Of a stretch of DNA of 53,324 nt, positions 38,361 to 48,856 are shown piece by piece. The DNA is taken from NCBI RefSeq assembly GCF_000506865.1, contig NZ_AYSV01000098.1, positions 1 through 53,324 on the forward strand. Reading direction: 5' to 3'. Source of the DNA: Pelistega indica. Its GTDB lineage: Bacteria; Pseudomonadota; Gammaproteobacteria; Burkholderiales; Burkholderiaceae_B. The translations under genes were made by a program, and so were the position numbers. The first letter of the stretch is position 1. Each line of letters opens with the position of its first letter. Below the pieces are notes generated by a model. The model made no database searches, was not told where the DNA came from, and worked only from the letters and a program-made list of their open reading frames with translations.

Positions 38361-39773
38361 ATGTCAGACGATTCTATTTTTGATGCTCCTCCTAGCGATT
38401 CACGCCTTGATCTTAGCCAACTAAAGTTGCCTCCTCATTCTATTGAAGCGGAGCAGTCTGTATTAGGCGCCTTATTAATTGATAATAAGGGGTTTGATCA
38501 GATTAGTAGCTTTTTATCAGAGGATGATTTTTATCGTAGAACACACCGTATCATCTGGCGACATATTTATAATCTGGTTAGTTTAGATCGTGAAGCAGAT
38601 GTATTGACGGTAGCAGAGTCTTTGCGTTTAGCGAATCAAGACAATGAGGTAGGAGGTGTTGCTTATCTCAATGAATTAGTGATGAATACTCCTTCAACTG
38701 CCAATATAGTGCGTTATGCTGAGATTGTGCGTGAAAGGGCTATGCTACGCTTATTAGCGAAAGCCGCTGATGAAATTAATGCGATGGCGTATCATTCAGA
38801 TGGGAGACGAGCACGGCAGTTACTAGACGAAGCAGAATCTAAAATTTTCAAAATTGCCCAAGAAAATGGTGATGGTGCAACTGATTTTCATGCTATGCCA
38901 AATGTTTTGGTAGAAGTGTTAAATGATTTAGAAGAACTATCATCTCGTCAGGATGCTTCTGATGTGACTGGTATTAGTACAGGATTCAAAGACTTGGACT
39001 CTCGTACAGCCGGTATGCATAGTGGTCAGTTGATTATTGTGGCAGGACGACCAGCAATGGGTAAAACCTCGTTTGCCATGAATATTGTTGAGCATGTGGC
39101 TATTCATGAGAAAAAAGCTGTTGCTGTATTTAGTATGGAGATGGATGCGGTGCAATTAGGGCATCGTTTATTAGGCTCTGTAGGTAAAATTAATCAACAG
39201 CGTATGCGTACAGGTAAATTACTCCAAGAGGACTGGCCACGTGTAACGACTGCTGTCAAATTACTTGAAAAAGCTAAGATTTATATTGATGAGACATCAG
39301 CGTTGACACCTATTGATTTGCGCGCACGTGCTAGACGTTTGAAAAGCAAAGAAGGCGAATTAGGATTAATAGTTGTGGACTATCTACAATTAATGTCAGG
39401 CTCTGGTCGAAATGATAATCGTACGGCTGAGATTTCTGAAATCAGTCGCTCTTTAAAGCAATTAGCACGCGATTTAAAATGTCCAATTATTGCTTTATCA
39501 CAGCTTAATCGTGGTCTAGAACAACGCACTAATAAGCGTCCCATTATGTCTGACTTGCGTGAATCTGGAGCGATTGAGCAGGATGCGGACGTTATTTTGT
39601 TTATCTATCGTGATGAAGTGTATAACCCTGAATCGCCAGATAAAGGTCTAGCTGAGATTATTATTGGTAAACAACGTGCGGGTCCAATAGGCACTGTTCG
39701 TCTAACATTTGCAGGCGAATATACTAAGTTCCTTAATTATGCAGGGGCAGGGGATTCTTTTGTTAGCGAGTAA
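38361..39773 (+). CDS. dnaB: Replicative DNA helicase DnaB
   Basis: Hexameric helicase that unwinds DNA at the replication fork and binds DnaG primase. The 470 residues carry the N-terminal domain (about 24-125, PPHSIEAEQSVLGALL) and the RecA-like ATPase with Walker A GRPAMGKT (229-236), LIVVDYLQLM, and SQLNRGLEQR and SDLRESGAIEQDADV downstream. Its 3' end overlaps the convergent lpxH by 11 bases. No intein or insertion is seen. Confidence 0.98.
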   Translation: MSDDSIFDAPPSDSRLDLSQLKLPPHSIEAEQSVLGALLIDNKGFDQISSFLSEDDFYRRTHRIIWRHIYNLVSLDREADVLTVAESLRLANQDNEVGGVAYLNELVMNTPSTANIVRYAEIVRERAMLRLLAKAADEINAMAYHSDGRRARQLLDEAESKIFKIAQENGDGATDFHAMPNVLVEVLNDLEELSSRQDASDVTGISTGFKDLDSRTAGMHSGQLIIVAGRPAMGKTSFAMNIVEHVAIHEKKAVAVFSMEMDAVQLGHRLLGSVGKINQQRMRTGKLLQEDWPRVTTAVKLLEKAKIYIDETSALTPIDLRARARRLKSKEGELGLIVVDYLQLMSGSGRNDNRTAEISEISRSLKQLARDLKCPIIALSQLNRGLEQRTNKRPIMSDLRESGAIEQDADVILFIYRDEVYNPESPDKGLAEIIIGKQRAGPIGTVRLTFAGEYTKFLNYAGAGDSFVSE

Positions 39774-40563
39774 GGCGCTGAAAATTTAGCCCATTAGCAT
39801 TAATGATTAAAAAGCCTTGATGCTGAGGAGTGTGATCTATATCCCAATCACTTAGTACATAACGATACCTGATTTTTCCTGATTCTAGGTCTGTCGAATT
39901 AATTACATGAATAGCTTCTTTATGCGTATGTCCATGTATGACGTAATCAATATCGGGATTTGTACGGATAAGTTCTTCTAGACTGGTTGGATTAATATCA
40001 TATTGTTGATGATAAAGCTTATCTTTTTGCCGATGCTTTTTTTTACTTTGGTTACGTAAATATTCAGCTATTTTATAGCGCCACTTTAAAGGTAGTCGTA
40101 AAAATAATTGTTGAAGTTTTTTCCAGCGGAAAAGGTGTCGCATCAACATATAGCCTTTATCATGCGTGCATAGTTCATCACCATGGCTCATGAATAGATG
40201 ACCGGCATCTGAATGGACAATAATTTGTTCTGGTAGTATGTGTAAATTGAGTTGTTTCGCTAATTTTTTACCAACCAAAAAATCACGATTACCATGAATA
40301 AAATAAGTGGGAATTTGTTGAGCACATTCTGCTATGGCGTTGATACTATCACGTAACCATGGTTCATCAGAATAATCGGCTAGATCATCACCAAACCAAG
40401 CATTAAAGACATCTCCCAACAAAAACAGGACATCTGCTTCTTGGCTAGCTTTCTTTAAAAAGTCAAAAAAGGCTTGATTAGTTAAGGGAATGGATGGCCC
40501 CAAATGAATATCTGAGGCCACATATAAAGTACCTGACAAAGAAAGTGTAGGTAGTTTTTTCAC
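39763..40563 (-). CDS. lpxH: UDP-2,3-diacylglucosamine diphosphatase
   Basis: Fourth step of lipid A synthesis: cleaves UDP-2,3-diacylglucosamine to lipid X and UMP at the inner membrane. The 266 residues show the metallophosphoesterase ligands in order: ASDIHLGP, LGDVFNAWFGDD, HGNRDFLVG, MSHGDELCT and IHGHTHKEAIH. It is 18 bases downstream of the cyclophilin gene on the same strand, an arrangement typical of Burkholderiales. Confidence 0.93.
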   Translation of the reverse strand: MKKLPTLSLSGTLYVASDIHLGPSIPLTNQAFFDFLKKASQEADVLFLLGDVFNAWFGDDLADYSDEPWLRDSINAIAECAQQIPTYFIHGNRDFLVGKKLAKQLNLHILPEQIIVHSDAGHLFMSHGDELCTHDKGYMLMRHLFRWKKLQQLFLRLPLKWRYKIAEYLRNQSKKKHRQKDKLYHQQYDINPTSLEELIRTNPDIDYVIHGHTHKEAIHVINSTDLESGKIRYRYVLSDWDIDHTPQHQGFLIINANGLNFQRLTR

Positions 40564-40581
40564 AAATAGTTGAGTAGAAAA

Positions 40582-41193
40582 TTATTCAACAATCGTTGCT
40601 TTTTCAATAATGACATCTTCTGTTGGTACATCTTGATGGAAGCCTTTATTGCCTGTACGTACACCTTCGATGGCATCAACTACATCAGTACCTTCTACTA
40701 CCTTACCAAATACGGCATAACCCCAGCCTTGTGCATTAGGTGCAGTGTGGTTTAAAAAGTCGTTGTTATTTGTATTGATAAAGAACTGAGCACTAGCAGA
40801 GTGAGGGTCGCTAGTACGAGCCATAGCGATAGTGTATTTGTCGTTAGTTAAACCATTTTGAGCTTCATTTTTAATTGGTTCTTTCGTCTCTTTTTGTTTT
40901 AGACCTGGTAAAAATCCACCACCTTGAATCATAAAGCGTTTGATAACACGGTGGAAAATCACGCCGTCATAAAAACCATCTTTTACATAAGATAGAAAAT
41001 TCGCAGTAGTTACAGGGGCTTTTTCTGCATTAAGTTCTAAAACGATAACGCCTTTGTTAGTTTCTAATTTAACGCGAGGAGCTGTCATAGTTATTGATTC
41101 CTTTTTTTGAGTTTGTGCTTGCGTAGTACTTATCGGCAGAACAAAAATACCTGCGATTAAGAGACTACTGATGCATTGTTTAAATAATTTCAT
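40582..41193 (-). CDS. ppiA: Periplasmic cyclophilin-type peptidyl-prolyl isomerase
   Basis: Speeds proline isomerisation during folding in the periplasm. It is 203 residues with a signal peptide ending near TTQAQ (about residue 28). The cyclophilin core has [14 protein letters not shown] with the catalytic arginine, [17 protein letters not shown] and [13 protein letters not shown]. Related genomes often have two adjacent cyclophilin genes here, one secreted and one cytoplasmic; only the secreted one is present. It overlaps the TPR gene by one base. Confidence 0.9.
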   Translation of the reverse strand: MKLFKQCISSLLIAGIFVLPISTTQAQTQKKESITMTAPRVKLETNKGVIVLELNAEKAPVTTANFLSYVKDGFYDGVIFHRVIKRFMIQGGGFLPGLKQKETKEPIKNEAQNGLTNDKYTIAMARTSDPHSASAQFFINTNNNDFLNHTAPNAQGWGYAVFGKVVEGTDVVDAIEGVRTGNKGFHQDVPTEDVIIEKATIVE

Positions 41194-41906
41194 TAGTTGC
41201 CACCAGTAATAATTTTTTGTGCTTGTTGAGCACGAATACTAGCACCTTTTATCCCTTGTCGAGCTGCTGTTTCAAAAGATTGTTTGGCAAGTGCCGTATA
41301 GATAAGTCCAATATTTTGATTTGCAATAGGATAATTGGGACGAATAGCGATAGCCATTTTGAGTGACTCTAGTGCTTCTTCCAAAGAGCCAATATTAATC
41401 TGAATCGCTGCCATATTATTCCATGGTTCGGCAAGTTCAGGGTATTTAGAAGTCATATCTCGGTAAATACTCATCGCTTTTTGAATATCACCCTTACCTG
41501 CGTAAGCACGAGCTTCTAAAAACAATAATTGTACATTGACCGTGGGTTGAGTGATATTCCCCTGAGGCTTTTTGAGTTTTGCAATTTCGATTAAAGCACT
41601 ATCGAATTTACCCGCCGTTAGTAGACTATTAATCCTTGTAGTTGCTTGGTCGCTACTTTCAGGTAGACGAGTATCAACAGAAGGCTCTAATTTTTTTAAG
41701 AAATTGGCAACAGTCTCGGAGCCTCCTTCTGGTGGGGGCTCAAATCCTGTCACATAATTGTTATCAGCAGCACCAAATCCGGACTCTGATCCTGTTGCAG
41801 GAATAGAGTCTGGAACGCTTGGTAAATCAGTAATAGGAACAAATTGAGCCATTACTATTTGTTGGCTAACTAATAAGGCGAATACCGATAAAGTTAATCG
41901 TTTCAC
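41193..41906 (-). CDS. Secreted tetratricopeptide-repeat protein
   Basis: A 237-residue protein with a signal peptide (to about Ala20, IVMAQ) and a C-terminal block of TPR repeats: the clearest are around residues 125-160 ([21 protein letters not shown]) and 160-205 ([20 protein letters not shown]). It resembles the TPR proteins next to cysS in many betaproteobacteria, whose function is not defined. It is the first gene of the TPR-ppiA-lpxH group and divergent from cysS. The intergenic region holds an inverted repeat, CCGC and AAGCA with TGCTT and GCGG (41931-41960). Confidence 0.8.
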   Translation of the reverse strand: MKRLTLSVFALLVSQQIVMAQFVPITDLPSVPDSIPATGSESGFGAADNNYVTGFEPPPEGGSETVANFLKKLEPSVDTRLPESSDQATTRINSLLTAGKFDSALIEIAKLKKPQGNITQPTVNVQLLFLEARAYAGKGDIQKAMSIYRDMTSKYPELAEPWNNMAAIQINIGSLEEALESLKMAIAIRPNYPIANQNIGLIYTALAKQSFETAARQGIKGASIRAQQAQKIITGGN

Positions 41907-42078
41907 AAATACTCCAATTCATTCAATCTTCCGCATAAAGCATATATAATTGCTTGCGGATTGTTATACTTAATTTTTATTATTTTATCCTTAGTTTTTA
42001 TGCGATATGGTAAAAGTATCCGTTTCCATGAGGAAATCTTTTACCAAATACAAAAAAACGCTCTGTTGAGAACTCATT

Positions 42079-43524
42079 ATGCTGATTTACAACTCATTAT
42101 CACGACAAAAAGCTCCCTTAAAAACAGTAGAAGAAAAGAAAGTTCGTATGTATGTGTGCGGAATGACGGTATATGATTTTTGCCACCTTGGTCATGCCCG
42201 TATGTTAGTGAGTTTTGATGTGGTACAAAGATGGCTGCAAGTGAAAGGCTATGAAGTCACTTACGTGCGTAATATTACAGATATTGATGACAAAATTATT
42301 AAAAAGGCCGTTGCTACAAATAAACCTATACAAGAGGTGACGGCTTTTTATACTGATGCTATGCATGCGGATGAAAAAGCATTGCAAGTAGAATCACCGA
42401 CACATGAACCAAGAGCAACTCAGCATGTGCCTGGTATGTTACAAATTATCCAAGATCTTGAAGCAAAAGGTCTGGCGTACCAAGGTGAAGACGGAGACGT
42501 AAATTATGCGGTACGTTTATTCCCAGGCTATGGAAAATTATCAGGACGTTCATTGGATGATTTAAGGGCAGGTGAACGCATTGCCATTTCTGATAGTAAG
42601 CGGGACCCTTTAGATTTTGTTCTGTGGAAATCAGCGAAAGTAGATGAACCTGCAGATACAAAATGGGAGTCTCCTTATGGTTGGGGAAGACCTGGTTGGC
42701 ATATTGAATGTTCAGCGATGAGTAAAGCACTATTGGGATTACCACTTGATATTCATGGGGGAGGTCCTGATTTGAAATTTCCTCATCATGAGAATGAAAT
42801 AGCGCAAACTGAAGGTGCCTATGGTGGGGAATTAGCCAATATTTGGATGCATTGCGGACCATTAATGGTAGATAATGACAAAATGTCTAAATCGTTAGGT
42901 AATTTTCGCACTATTCGGGAAACAATTGGTAGTGAAACAGCAAGTAAAGATTTAGCTACATATGACGTCAATGTTAGAGAAGCTGAAATGTTGAGATTCT
43001 TTATCGTTCGTAATCATTATCGAAGTGCACAAAACTTTACCCCCGATAATTTATTTGATGCGCAAGCAGCTATCGATAGACTTTACCAAACGTTGCATAA
43101 TGTTGGTTATGATGAGGTAGAGGTTGATTGGACAAGTTGCTATGCGGCAGAATTTTCAGAGGCTATGGATGATGACTTTAATTCATCATTAGCTGTATCG
43201 GTATTGTTTGAACTTAATACAGCAGCCAATAGAGAAAAATCAAAAAAATTAGCTAGCCAGCTACGTGCACTAGGAGGGGTATTAGGATTATTACAACAAA
43301 ATCCTGCTACTTACTTGCAGTCACCTACGCGTTATACCCGTCATCAAACCAGCGATGCTAGTGCGATAAGTGAAGAACAAATTAATGCCTTGATTGAGGA
43401 GCGTAAACAAGCGAAACAATCAAAAGATTTTGCTAAAGCTGATCATATTCGTCAGCAATTGAAAGAGGTGGGCGTAGAGCTTGAGGATAAACCGGGCGGT
43501 TTAACTCAGTGGCGCAGGCTCTAG
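42079..43524 (+). CDS. cysS: Cysteinyl-tRNA synthetase
   Basis: Class I synthetase charging tRNA-Cys. The 481-residue protein has the zinc Cys27 in [10 protein letters not shown], the HIGH-type motif HLGH (36-39), the second zinc cluster around WHIECSAMS, and KMSKS in DKMSKSLGN. Start [11 protein letters not shown] fits the family. An open frame further upstream at 41961 is not supported. It is followed by the glycosylase gene after seven bases. Confidence 0.98.
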   Translation: MLIYNSLSRQKAPLKTVEEKKVRMYVCGMTVYDFCHLGHARMLVSFDVVQRWLQVKGYEVTYVRNITDIDDKIIKKAVATNKPIQEVTAFYTDAMHADEKALQVESPTHEPRATQHVPGMLQIIQDLEAKGLAYQGEDGDVNYAVRLFPGYGKLSGRSLDDLRAGERIAISDSKRDPLDFVLWKSAKVDEPADTKWESPYGWGRPGWHIECSAMSKALLGLPLDIHGGGPDLKFPHHENEIAQTEGAYGGELANIWMHCGPLMVDNDKMSKSLGNFRTIRETIGSETASKDLATYDVNVREAEMLRFFIVRNHYRSAQNFTPDNLFDAQAAIDRLYQTLHNVGYDEVEVDWTSCYAAEFSEAMDDDFNSSLAVSVLFELNTAANREKSKKLASQLRALGGVLGLLQQNPATYLQSPTRYTRHQTSDASAISEEQINALIEERKQAKQSKDFAKADHIRQQLKEVGVELEDKPGGLTQWRRL

Positions 43525-43531
43525 AATAATT

Positions 43532-44173
43532 ATGAATAATAGTCTTATTACGATTAGTCCAAAGCCTGAATTTTGGGACGAAGCGGTGGAGTATTTACTC
43601 GCTAAGGATAGGATTTTGCGAAAAATTATTCCATTACATCAGAATGATTGGTTGGCATCTAAACAAACAGCTTTTGTTTCTTTGGCACGAGCGTTGATTT
43701 CACAACAAATGAAACCAGATAACGCTCAGAAACTTTGGAAAGCTTTGCTTAGCTTGTGCCAAGGAACTGTTACGCCAGCCATTATTCAGACATTAACGAT
43801 TGAACAATTAAAGCAGGTAGGTATCACTAAACGCAAGAGTGAGTGCCTCTTAGATATGTCGACACATTTCTTGGATAAATCAGTAAATCCTCAGGCATGG
43901 TTTAGAGCGAGTGATGAACAAATTGTCAAAGAAATTACGGCTATTCGTGGAATTGGTGAGTGGACAGCACATATGTTTTTAATTTTTCATTTGCAGCGTC
44001 CAAACGTATTACCGATTGACGATCCCCGTTTAATACAGGCTATATCACAGCATTATTTTAGTGGTGAACCAGTCTCTCGCTCTGAAATCAGAGAGTTAGC
44101 ACGAACTTGGCAGCCTTGGAGTACAGTAGCAACATGGTATTTATGGTGTAGTCTACAGTCTAATCAGGTATAA
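43532..44173 (+). CDS. DNA-3-methyladenine glycosylase II-like protein (HhH-GPD)
   Basis: Base-excision repair enzyme that removes alkylated purines. The 213 residues show the helix-hairpin-helix region IRGIGEWTAHMFLIF and, 17 or so residues on, LPIDDPRL, which provides the catalytic aspartate (LPxDD replaces the LPxGD of E. coli AlkA). ISQQMKPDNAQKLW lies in the N-terminal half. In related genomes it also lies between cysS and accA. Confidence 0.88.
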   Translation: MNNSLITISPKPEFWDEAVEYLLAKDRILRKIIPLHQNDWLASKQTAFVSLARALISQQMKPDNAQKLWKALLSLCQGTVTPAIIQTLTIEQLKQVGITKRKSECLLDMSTHFLDKSVNPQAWFRASDEQIVKEITAIRGIGEWTAHMFLIFHLQRPNVLPIDDPRLIQAISQHYFSGEPVSRSEIRELARTWQPWSTVATWYLWCSLQSNQV

Positions 44174-44222
44174 TAACTCGTCTAAATAAAAGTCGCTTTT
44201 AAATGTAAGGTGCATAACCCAT

Positions 44223-45186
44223 ATGAAAAATACATTTCTAGAATTTGAAAAGTCCATCGAAGAATTAGAACAAAAAATAGAACAATTGCGTAATGTGTCT
44301 TCTGACTCAGCTGTAGATATTTCAGAGGAGATTAGTCGCCTTCAGCAAAAAAGCCAAGCACAAACAAAAAACCATTTATGAAAAATTAACACCTTGGCAA
44401 ACAGCTTTGGTTGCTCGTCATCCACAGCGTCCTTATACCATGGATTATGTAAAAGAAATTTTTACTGACTTTCACGAGTTACATGGTGATCGTATGTATG
44501 CTGATGACTTATCTATTATTGGTGGGTTAGCACGTTTTAATGGTGAAGCATGTATGGTTATTGGTCACCAAAAAGGACGTGATACTAAGGAGCGTGCAAA
44601 GCGTAATTTTGGTATGCCTAAGCCAGAAGGTTATCGTAAAGCCTTACGCTTAATGCGTTTAGCTGAAAAATTTGGGTTGCCAGTATTTACGTTTGTCGAT
44701 ACACCGGGTGCTTATCCAGGTATTGGTGCGGAGGAACGAGGTCAATCAGAAGCCATTGGTCATAATCTTTATGCAATGGCAGAGCTTAAAGTACCTATTA
44801 TTGCGACTATTATTGGTGAAGGTGGTTCTGGTGGTGCTTTAGCGATTGCAGTAGGGGATGTCGTGCAAATGTTGCAATACTCTACTTATGCAGTGATTTC
44901 TCCAGAAGGGTGTGCGTCAATTTTATGGCGAAGTGCTGAAAAAGCCCCAATTGCGGCAGAAGCGTTAGCAATTACTGCGCCACGGTTATTAGAGCTAGGT
45001 CTTATTGATAAGGTTGTTACAGAGCCTATTGGTGGTGCTCATCGTGATGCTATCACAATGAGTAAGTCGTTAAAACGAGCTCTTAGTGAAGCTGTTCGCC
45101 AGTTAGAAGGTCTTTCTACTCAAGAATTAATCGATCGTCGTTTAGAACGCCTAATGGCTTATGGTCGAATCGTTGAAAAAGATTAA
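44223..45186 (+). pseudogene. accA: Acetyl-CoA carboxylase carboxyltransferase alpha subunit, one-base frameshift
   Basis: Alpha subunit of the carboxyltransferase that makes malonyl-CoA, an essential step in fatty acid synthesis. The ATG at 44223 opens with [17 protein letters not shown], as in AccA, but meets TGA at 44379-44381. The rest lies one frame over and shows [50 protein letters not shown] and [13 protein letters not shown]. Removing one A from the run at 44366-44371 restores a 320-residue protein (E. coli 319) with continuous sequence. The loss of an essential gene is unlikely, so an error or a tolerated frameshift is more plausible. Confidence 0.9.
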
Positions 45187-46210
45187 TACATTTTGGTCAA
45201 ATGATAAAGCCAGCCGTTTGTATAAACCGCTGGCTGAATTATTTGCTACTTTGCGCCATCAATCTCTGGTAATAGGATTTAGTGGTGGTGCTGATTCAGC
45301 CATGCTAGCTGTATGTGCTAGTCAATTAGCGAAGGATTATGATATTCGTTTATATGCCTTGCATATCCATCATGGATTAATGAGTAATGCAGATAAATGG
45401 GTAGAGCAGTGTCAGCAGCTCTGTGAACATTTAGCTATCCCATTTAGTGTTAGTTATGTCACAGTTGATAAAAAAAGTGGTTTAGGTATTGAAGGTGCGG
45501 CACGTGAAGCACGTTATCAAGCGTTTGCTGACTATGCAAAAGCACATCAGATAAGCCATTTTTTATTGGCACATCATCTGGATGATCAGGCTGAGACTTT
45601 ATTACTACGCTTATTGCGGGGCAGTGGTATTAAGGGTATGCGAGGTATGTCATCTATATCTAAAAAAGATGGTTTGGTATTTCATCGTCCTTGGTTGGGG
45701 TGTGAGCGTCAGCTAATTTTAGATTTAGCAGAAGAGTTTGCGGCACAGACGGGGTGGCAAGCGGTACAAGATGAAAGTAATTATGATACGCAGTATAAAC
45801 GAGGTGCTTTACGGGTAACATTAAGCCCGGCGTTAAATCAATATTGGCCGAGTTGGAAACAAAACTTAGCACGTCATGCACGCTTAATGGATGAAGCACA
45901 AGCTATTATGGATGATATGGCAGTGCTAGATTTCCAACATTTATCCGTGAGTGAAGATCAACACAGTTTTTGTTTAAAAGCTTGGCGTGAATTGCCACCT
46001 TATCGGCAGAGCAATGTATTGCGTTATTGGTTGGCATTGCTTGGTTTACAAATGCCAACGGATAAACGCTTACAGCAATGGTTAAAGCAATTAAGAGAAG
46101 TACATCAGTTAGGCTATGATCGTGAGGTGAAATTGGAGCATGAACAATGGATTATTTATGTACGAAAAGGGAAAGTAATACTGAGTGATAATAAGAAAAT
46201 TGCACAATAG
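45161..46210 (+). CDS. tilS: tRNA(Ile)-lysidine synthetase
   Basis: Modifies the wobble cytidine of tRNA-Ile(CAU) to lysidine, so it reads AUA rather than AUG. The 349 residues carry the PP-loop ATP motif SGGADS (41-46), the [22 protein letters not shown] block, and a short C-terminal part; full-length E. coli TilS (432) has a longer C-terminus. The start overlaps the accA end by 26 bases; no clear ribosome site is visible, so the start is somewhat uncertain (TTG 45173 is an alternative). Confidence 0.9.
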   Translation: MVESLKKINTFWSNDKASRLYKPLAELFATLRHQSLVIGFSGGADSAMLAVCASQLAKDYDIRLYALHIHHGLMSNADKWVEQCQQLCEHLAIPFSVSYVTVDKKSGLGIEGAAREARYQAFADYAKAHQISHFLLAHHLDDQAETLLLRLLRGSGIKGMRGMSSISKKDGLVFHRPWLGCERQLILDLAEEFAAQTGWQAVQDESNYDTQYKRGALRVTLSPALNQYWPSWKQNLARHARLMDEAQAIMDDMAVLDFQHLSVSEDQHSFCLKAWRELPPYRQSNVLRYWLALLGLQMPTDKRLQQWLKQLREVHQLGYDREVKLEHEQWIIYVRKGKVILSDNKKIAQ

Positions 46211-46254
46211 ACTACAACAATTCTTTATTTAAATTTCATCAAGAGATTATTTAT

Positions 46255-46587
46255 ATGCAAAATTTACCTAATTGTCCAGTATGCCAAAGCGAAAATACCT
46301 ATCACGACACCATACAATTTATCTGTCCTGATTGCGGACATGAATGGTCTGAACAGGCTAATGATGATCTCGCAGATGAGCAAATAGTGGTCAAAGATAG
46401 CAATGGTAATTTATTGGTTAATGGTGATTCAGTGATTTTAATTAAAGACCTTAAACTCAAGGGTTCATCTGAAATACTTAAGAAAGGTACAAAATATAAA
46501 AATATCCGGTTGGTAACTGGTGATCACAATGTGGAATGCGGTAAATTACAACTTAAATCAGAATTTCTAAAAAAAGCGACGTCTTAA
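46255..46587 (+). CDS. yjdM: Zinc-ribbon protein YjdM (PhnA family)
   Basis: A 110-residue protein with a zinc ribbon (Cys8-x2-Cys11 and Cys24-x2-Cys27 in [11 protein letters not shown] ... CPDCGHEW) and a C-terminal SH3-like part ([16 protein letters not shown], ending [14 protein letters not shown]). Originally named PhnA, though not needed for phosphonate use in E. coli. Its role is unclear. Downstream, a 9-base AT-rich inverted repeat (TATTATTTA at 46628, TAAATAATA at 46662) separates it from the convergent EamA gene. Confidence 0.9.
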   Translation: MQNLPNCPVCQSENTYHDTIQFICPDCGHEWSEQANDDLADEQIVVKDSNGNLLVNGDSVILIKDLKLKGSSEILKKGTKYKNIRLVTGDHNVECGKLQLKSEFLKKATS

Positions 46588-46692
46588 ATAATAACTACTG
46601 ATTACTGTTGCAAAGATGGTGCTGTATTATTATTTATCACTACGGAATCCGTTCCAAATGGTAAATAATATCTAAACGAGTCCATCAGCGAT

Positions 46693-47610
46693 TTATTTCT
46701 TTTGTCCCTTGTTCATAATCATCATCCCTGTAATGGCGAGTGGTACACCAATGATTAAAGATGAATGTAAAGGTTCACCTAGCCATAAAGCAGAAATTAA
46801 AATACCAAAGACAGGAACGAGGGCAATATAAGCGGCGGCATTACCAGCACCTAAGGTTTTTACCCCATTAAAAAACCAAGAAAATGCTAGCGTAGTTGCC
46901 CCTAATGCCATACCGATAGCAGAAAAGTGTGCAACAAAAGGTGCATGGATAGCGCGTTGCCAACCCTCAGCGCCATCGACAAAAATACTAGTTATAAATA
47001 ATAAAATAGCTCCTACACAAGTACCTACTGTTGTTGCTGTTAAGGCAGGAATACCTCCAATCACAGCCCTGCCAATGAGTGTATAGCTGACCCAACTAAG
47101 GACGCAACCTAATAATAAATATTCGCCTAAGCCAACATTACCAGACAGAAATTTTAAAGGGTTGCCTTGCGAGATGGCATAGAGAGAGCCAAAAATCGCT
47201 AATCCTATACCGAGAAGAATTTGCAGATTAAGCTTTTCTTTAAAAAGCCATGCAGCTAATAGCAACGTAAATGCAGGATTAAGTGCGATGACTGCTGAGG
47301 CTTTCCCTGCGGGAAGCCACTGTAGGGCAGTCATAAAAAACAAGGAATAGGCAAAGATGCCCGTAGCACCTGTGCCTATTAATCCTAACCACTGTTTAGC
47401 TGTTAAATCTCTGATAGATTTAAAACGATCAACGCTGTATAGCCAAATTAACAATGAAAGACTGGCAATAATAAATCTATATGTAGAGCCAGTGATAGGA
47501 GGCATATGCTGAGCAACAACTCGTCCCCATGCCCATGACGTCCCCCATAAAATTGCCATACCAATTAAACGTAAATGAATGCCGATATGAGAAGAGGATT
47601 GTTGTGTCAT
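46693..47610 (-). CDS. EamA-family (DMT) transporter
   Basis: A 305-residue protein with ten hydrophobic segments in two EamA repeats; GTSWAWGRVVAQHMPPITGSTYR at the start and the WLFKEKLNLQILLGIGLAIFG block at the end of the first repeat are typical. The substrate is unknown. It converges with yjdM and is divergent from the ugp operon. It is not closely similar to the other DMT protein at 25490. Confidence 0.85.
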   Translation of the reverse strand: MTQQSSSHIGIHLRLIGMAILWGTSWAWGRVVAQHMPPITGSTYRFIIASLSLLIWLYSVDRFKSIRDLTAKQWLGLIGTGATGIFAYSLFFMTALQWLPAGKASAVIALNPAFTLLLAAWLFKEKLNLQILLGIGLAIFGSLYAISQGNPLKFLSGNVGLGEYLLLGCVLSWVSYTLIGRAVIGGIPALTATTVGTCVGAILLFITSIFVDGAEGWQRAIHAPFVAHFSAIGMALGATTLAFSWFFNGVKTLGAGNAAAYIALVPVFGILISALWLGEPLHSSLIIGVPLAITGMMIMNKGQKK

Positions 47611-47929
47611 GGTAGAAACTACGCAAAAAAGTCTAACTATTATTAATAAACTGATAGGTATTCTATTATAAGAGTGTCTCTTTATGAATTGAACATTTCA
47701 AAATAAATCGTTAAAAAGAAAAAAGTCATGAGCTATTTAACGTCGCTCAATATATTGGATTTTTAGTGAGATAAGAATGGCTTGCGTTATTGACTAAAAA
47801 GAAAAAATTAAGTGTAAAAGGTGGTAGTGAAAGTACTATGTATTTTTTACAACAATTAAATTAATTTATTTTAAGTTTAAATTTAAGAATCGCTTGGATA
47901 AAAGCTATTAGCTTATATTTTTACTCAAT
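47611..47929. other. Intergenic region upstream of the ugp operon
   Basis: About 320 AT-rich bases between the divergent EamA gene and the ugp promoter. No coding frame or clear repeat is visible beyond short A/T runs. It presumably holds the EamA promoter. Confidence 0.4.
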
Positions 47930-47963
47930 TTGTAATTTTCTTGTCATGATGAATCGCTAGAAT
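47930..47963 (+). promoter_or_regulatory. Pho-box-like promoter of the ugp operon
   Basis: Two 7-base direct repeats, TTGTAAT (47930-47936) and TTGTCAT (47941-47947), are spaced by four bases, giving the 11-base phase of a PhoB site (consensus CTGTCAT). Ten bases later is TAGAAT (47958-47963), a -10 box at the distance expected when PhoB replaces the -35. It lies 27 bases before the ugpA start. Confidence 0.6.
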
Positions 47964-47989
47964 AATCTGGTTTTACTAGAGAAGCATCA

Positions 47990-48856
47990 ATGAGAAAAAG
48001 TTACTTAATCTTATTGCCAACGTTTGTTTTTTTGGCACTGTTTACCTATTTCCCGCTATTTCGATCCCTAAGAGATAGCTTTTATGATTTCCGCTATACA
48101 ACGGATCAATCAAAACCATTTGTTGGCTTAAAAAATTTTGAGCGTTTATTTGCAGATGATATTTTCTGGCAAGCGTTACTTAACAATATTGTTTATATCT
48201 TATTGACGGTTATTCCAAGTGTCGTCTTAGCTTTATTGCTGGCTGTCGCCTTAAATGAGAATAAACGTATTAATCGTTTTCTGCGCTCAATATTTTTTAT
48301 GCCAACCTTACTACCTTTAGTGAGTGCTGCTACAGTCTGGATTTTTATCTTTACGCCTAATTTAGGGTTATTAGATTATTACTTGTCAAAAATTTTTGGC
48401 AATATGAACAATAATTTTTTGGGTTTTAGTGATACGGCAATATATGCGCTAGCGTTTGTGGGTGTCTGGAAGTTCGCAGGTTACTATATGCTGTTTTTCT
48501 TAGCAGGGTTACAAACTATTCCTGATTATGTGAGAGAAGCGGCTGTTATGGAAGGGGCAAACAAGTACCAAATCTTTTTTAAAGTTACCTTACCTTTATT
48601 AAGACCGACGATTAATTTTGTTTTGATTACCGCCATTATCTATGGTGTCACACAAATTGATCATGTAGTCGTTATGACTAATGGTGGTCCTAATCATTCT
48701 ACCTCCGTTCTTTTACACTATATTCAGGATTTGGCACTTAATTCACATGACTTAGGTAAAGCATCGGCAGCAACATTTGTATCGCTCATTGCACTGTTTA
48801 TTTTCTCAGTTATTAATCTTAGAGTGCTAGAAAAGGGGACACACTATGAATACTAG
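47990..48856 (+). CDS. ugpA: ABC transporter permease, UgpA-like
   Basis: A 288-residue inner-membrane permease with six hydrophobic segments. The family's EAA loop is visible as EAAVMEGANKYQIFFKVTLP (about 185-205), which docks the ATPase. The N-terminal LPTFVFLALFTYFPLFRSLRDSFYDF is typical of sugar/glycerol-phosphate permeases (MalF/UgpA type). It overlaps ugpE by 11 bases. The ugp symbol rests on family, partner genes and the GpdQ-like enzyme in the operon; another substrate in the same class is possible. Confidence 0.8.
   Translation: MRKSYLILLPTFVFLALFTYFPLFRSLRDSFYDFRYTTDQSKPFVGLKNFERLFADDIFWQALLNNIVYILLTVIPSVVLALLLAVALNENKRINRFLRSIFFMPTLLPLVSAATVWIFIFTPNLGLLDYYLSKIFGNMNNNFLGFSDTAIYALAFVGVWKFAGYYMLFFLAGLQTIPDYVREAAVMEGANKYQIFFKVTLPLLRPTINFVLITAIIYGVTQIDHVVVMTNGGPNHSTSVLLHYIQDLALNSHDLGKASAATFVSLIALFIFSVINLRVLEKGTHYEY

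Noticed and set aside
41931-41960. Inverted repeat upstream of cysS as a terminator-attenuator
   Set aside because: The T-rich part is not adjacent to the stem and the repeat has a three-base bulge; too weak next to the thrS and rpsF cases.
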